This document shows, in pieces, positions 62,501-64,000 of a stretch of DNA of 64,000 bases. The position numbers and the translations under genes were made by a program. The stretch's first letter is position 1, and every line of letters begins with the position of its first letter. A model generated the notes under the pieces. The model saw only the letters and a list, made by a program, of their open reading frames with translations, ran no database searches and had not been told where the DNA came from. The stretch is from Stromatinia cepivora (taxonomy: Eukaryota; Ascomycota; Leotiomycetes; Helotiales; Sclerotiniaceae): the NCBI GenBank assembly GCA_014898415.1, contig RCTD01000004.1, positions 2,169,001 through 2,233,000 of the forward strand, read 5' to 3'.

Positions 62501-64000
62501 AAAATGTAGTATATTTAATCGAAAAAGTTCTAGGAATCAAAATATTAAGAATTTATAAGAAAGTAATATTGAATTAAAAATACTTTGAAAAATGAAAGGA
62601 AGTTATTTAAAAGGAAATTATATTTTTGATCTAAAATGGTATTTAAAAAAAATATATATTTTTTAAAGAAAGTAATTTGGTTTTGATGAAATGAATATTT
62701 ATAATTAAAATTAAGGATAATAAAGTAGAACGATTCAAAGCAAAATTAGTAATTCAAGGGTTCAATTAGATATTAAAAAAAGATTACAATGAAATATTTA
62801 TATCAATAATAAAGCTAAATATATTCAAACTATTCTTAGTTATTATTGCAAAAGAAAATTTGGAATATTTATATTTCGATATCAAAAACCCCTTTATTGA
62901 ATCATATTTAAAGGAAAAAATCTACTTCGAATTATTCCAAAATATTAAAGTCGAAAAGGGATATATATTACAAATCCTACAAAGTTTATATGATTTAAAG
63001 CAAACTAAAAGAGATTAGAGTTTATTATTGAAGAAAGAGTTTTTAGGTATAGGTTTTGTACAAAATTTGATAGATCTATATCTATATACATTCAAAGACT
63101 ATAATATAATATTATTAATATATATCGACAATATCGTTATTATATTGTATATATTATTATAAATCATTTGATTCGATGAAAAGCTATCGATTTGTTTTAA
63201 TATTAAGAATTTAAGGGAGATTAATAAGATCCTAAGTGTTAAAGTTATTCGCGATAGAAAAGTATATATATTAATTATAGATCAAAAAGAATATCTTGAT
63301 ATTATACTAATCAAATATAATATTATATATAAATAATATCAAGTTAAGAAACTATTAATAATGGATTATATTTATCTTTGATTAACAATTGATAATAATG
63401 AATTAATAGATGTAAACGAATATCAATAACGAATAGGAAATATAATTCATCCAATGATATATATTCGATTAAATATAGTATTCTTAATTGGAAGATTTTC
63501 ATAATTTATAATAAAACCAATAAAACATTATATTATAGCTTTGAAGAATCTAATGCGATATTTACAATCAACAATCAAATAGAAATTATAGTTCGGGCTA
63601 AAAAAAATACAATTTGATATTTGTAAAGAATATAATATATTTAACAATACAATAAAGGTATATACAGATGCAGATTGGGTTAATGATAAATATAATCGGA
63701 AAAGTGTTTCAAAGGGAGTTGTGATATTTTATAGAAGCCTTATATTATAAATTAGTAAGAAATAAGTGTTTATAGCTATCTTTAGTGCGGAATCAGAATA
63801 TATTGCGATAATAATATTCATCAAACAAGGAAAATAGATTGTATAAATATTCAAAGATTTATTTAGATCAAATTATATTGAAAAGAACAGAGATACGGTT
63901 TAGATGTTTAATAACAATTAAGGCGCTTTAACTTTAACTAAGAATCTATATTTACACGAATAATCCAAATATATAAATATCAGTTATTATTTTATTAAGG
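59570..64000 (+). pseudogene. Copia gag-pol remnant of the right-edge element
   Basis: Gag is seen as broken frames from 59.6 to 60.3 kb. Protease at about 60390: 'WYIDTNAFLYISD', where the catalytic DTG is DTN, followed by 'LSNILYILELEVNLLLEKRI'. Integrase from about 60883: 'YRRFNYLGSDKIKNLYKV', then 'FIYFDIIGLFP', 'RIDNILELL' and 'IERNIRII', which correspond to the DDE-core blocks. Reverse transcriptase at 62720-63140: 'ERFKAKLVIQGFN', 'FDIKNPFIESYLKEKIYFEL' and 'LQSLYDLKQTKRD', with the catalytic YVDD changed to YIDN. RNase H from 63657: 'YTDADWVNDKYNRKSVSKG', 'IFSAESEYIAI'. Many TAA/TAG stops interrupt it. Confidence 0.85.

Larger units (their letters stand above)
58853..64000 (+). mobile_element. 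RIP-mutated Ty1/Copia element, running past the right edge
   Basis: The 5' LTR (58853-59018) is followed directly by a primer-binding-like GGTTATGAGTCTGG, then gag, protease, integrase, reverse transcriptase and RNase H in Copia order on the plus strand. The element is full-length as far as visible; the 3' LTR is outside the window. Stops and substitutions of catalytic residues show it is dead. Confidence 0.88.

Noticed and set aside
31000..64000. Starship or other giant cargo element
   Set aside because: No tyrosine-recombinase captain gene, no cargo genes and no terminal repeats found; retrotransposon remnants explain the recognisable parts.

Overview
The window looks like a filamentous ascomycete nuclear chromosome, probably Leotiomycetes (Sclerotiniaceae-like). 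This is inferred from gene content, 50-90 bp GT-AG introns, C/T-rich intergenic tracts, and a large AT-rich block of retrotransposons carrying the C-to-T/G-to-A damage left by RIP (repeat-induced point mutation).

The first half (1 to about 31 kb) is the gene compartment. It holds a mitochondrial PPR protein (3117-5136, -), the RNA-binding protein LSM4 (5584-6165, -), a heavily broken gene for a secreted or membrane His-rich protein (6905-9371, +), a PTEN-type phosphatase (10018-11948, -), a broken C2H2 zinc-finger gene (13614-15153, +), an orphan proline-rich protein (16506-17531, -), mitochondrial QRI7 for tRNA t6A (22209-23579, -), a membrane protein with a GRAM-like region (24007-26095, +), and a 1011-residue ankyrin protein (27907-30942, +). 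QRI7 and the membrane protein are divergent and share a 427 bp promoter region. The rest are individual housekeeping or accessory genes; no biosynthetic cluster is visible.

DNA transposons also lie in the gene compartment. An 882 bp non-autonomous hAT element (15407-16288) has a perfect 8 bp target duplication and 12 bp terminal inverted repeats. The right end of a second family member opens the window. A 121 bp hairpin MITE sits at 26585-26705.

The second half (about 31-64 kb) is an AT-rich transposon graveyard. A Ty1/Copia element (35961-47395, +) has 5 bp ATTTT target duplications. Its 5' end is a triple tandem LTR-leader array of exact 525 bp period, and a reversed Ty3/Gypsy reverse transcriptase is nested inside it. 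A truncated reversed Copia follows (49480-51118), then older reversed Copia remnants (about 52-58.8 kb), a 166 bp solo LTR (57500-57665), and another Copia running off the right edge (58853-64000). All coding regions here are riddled with stops. One GC-richer island without a recognised gene survives at 33.6-35.3 kb.

No tRNA, rRNA, CRISPR or Starship-type captain gene could be supported. The most notable observations are the tandem 5' LTR-leader array, the solo-LTR versus full-LTR pair that shows RIP directly, and the two broken accessory genes next to intact housekeeping genes.
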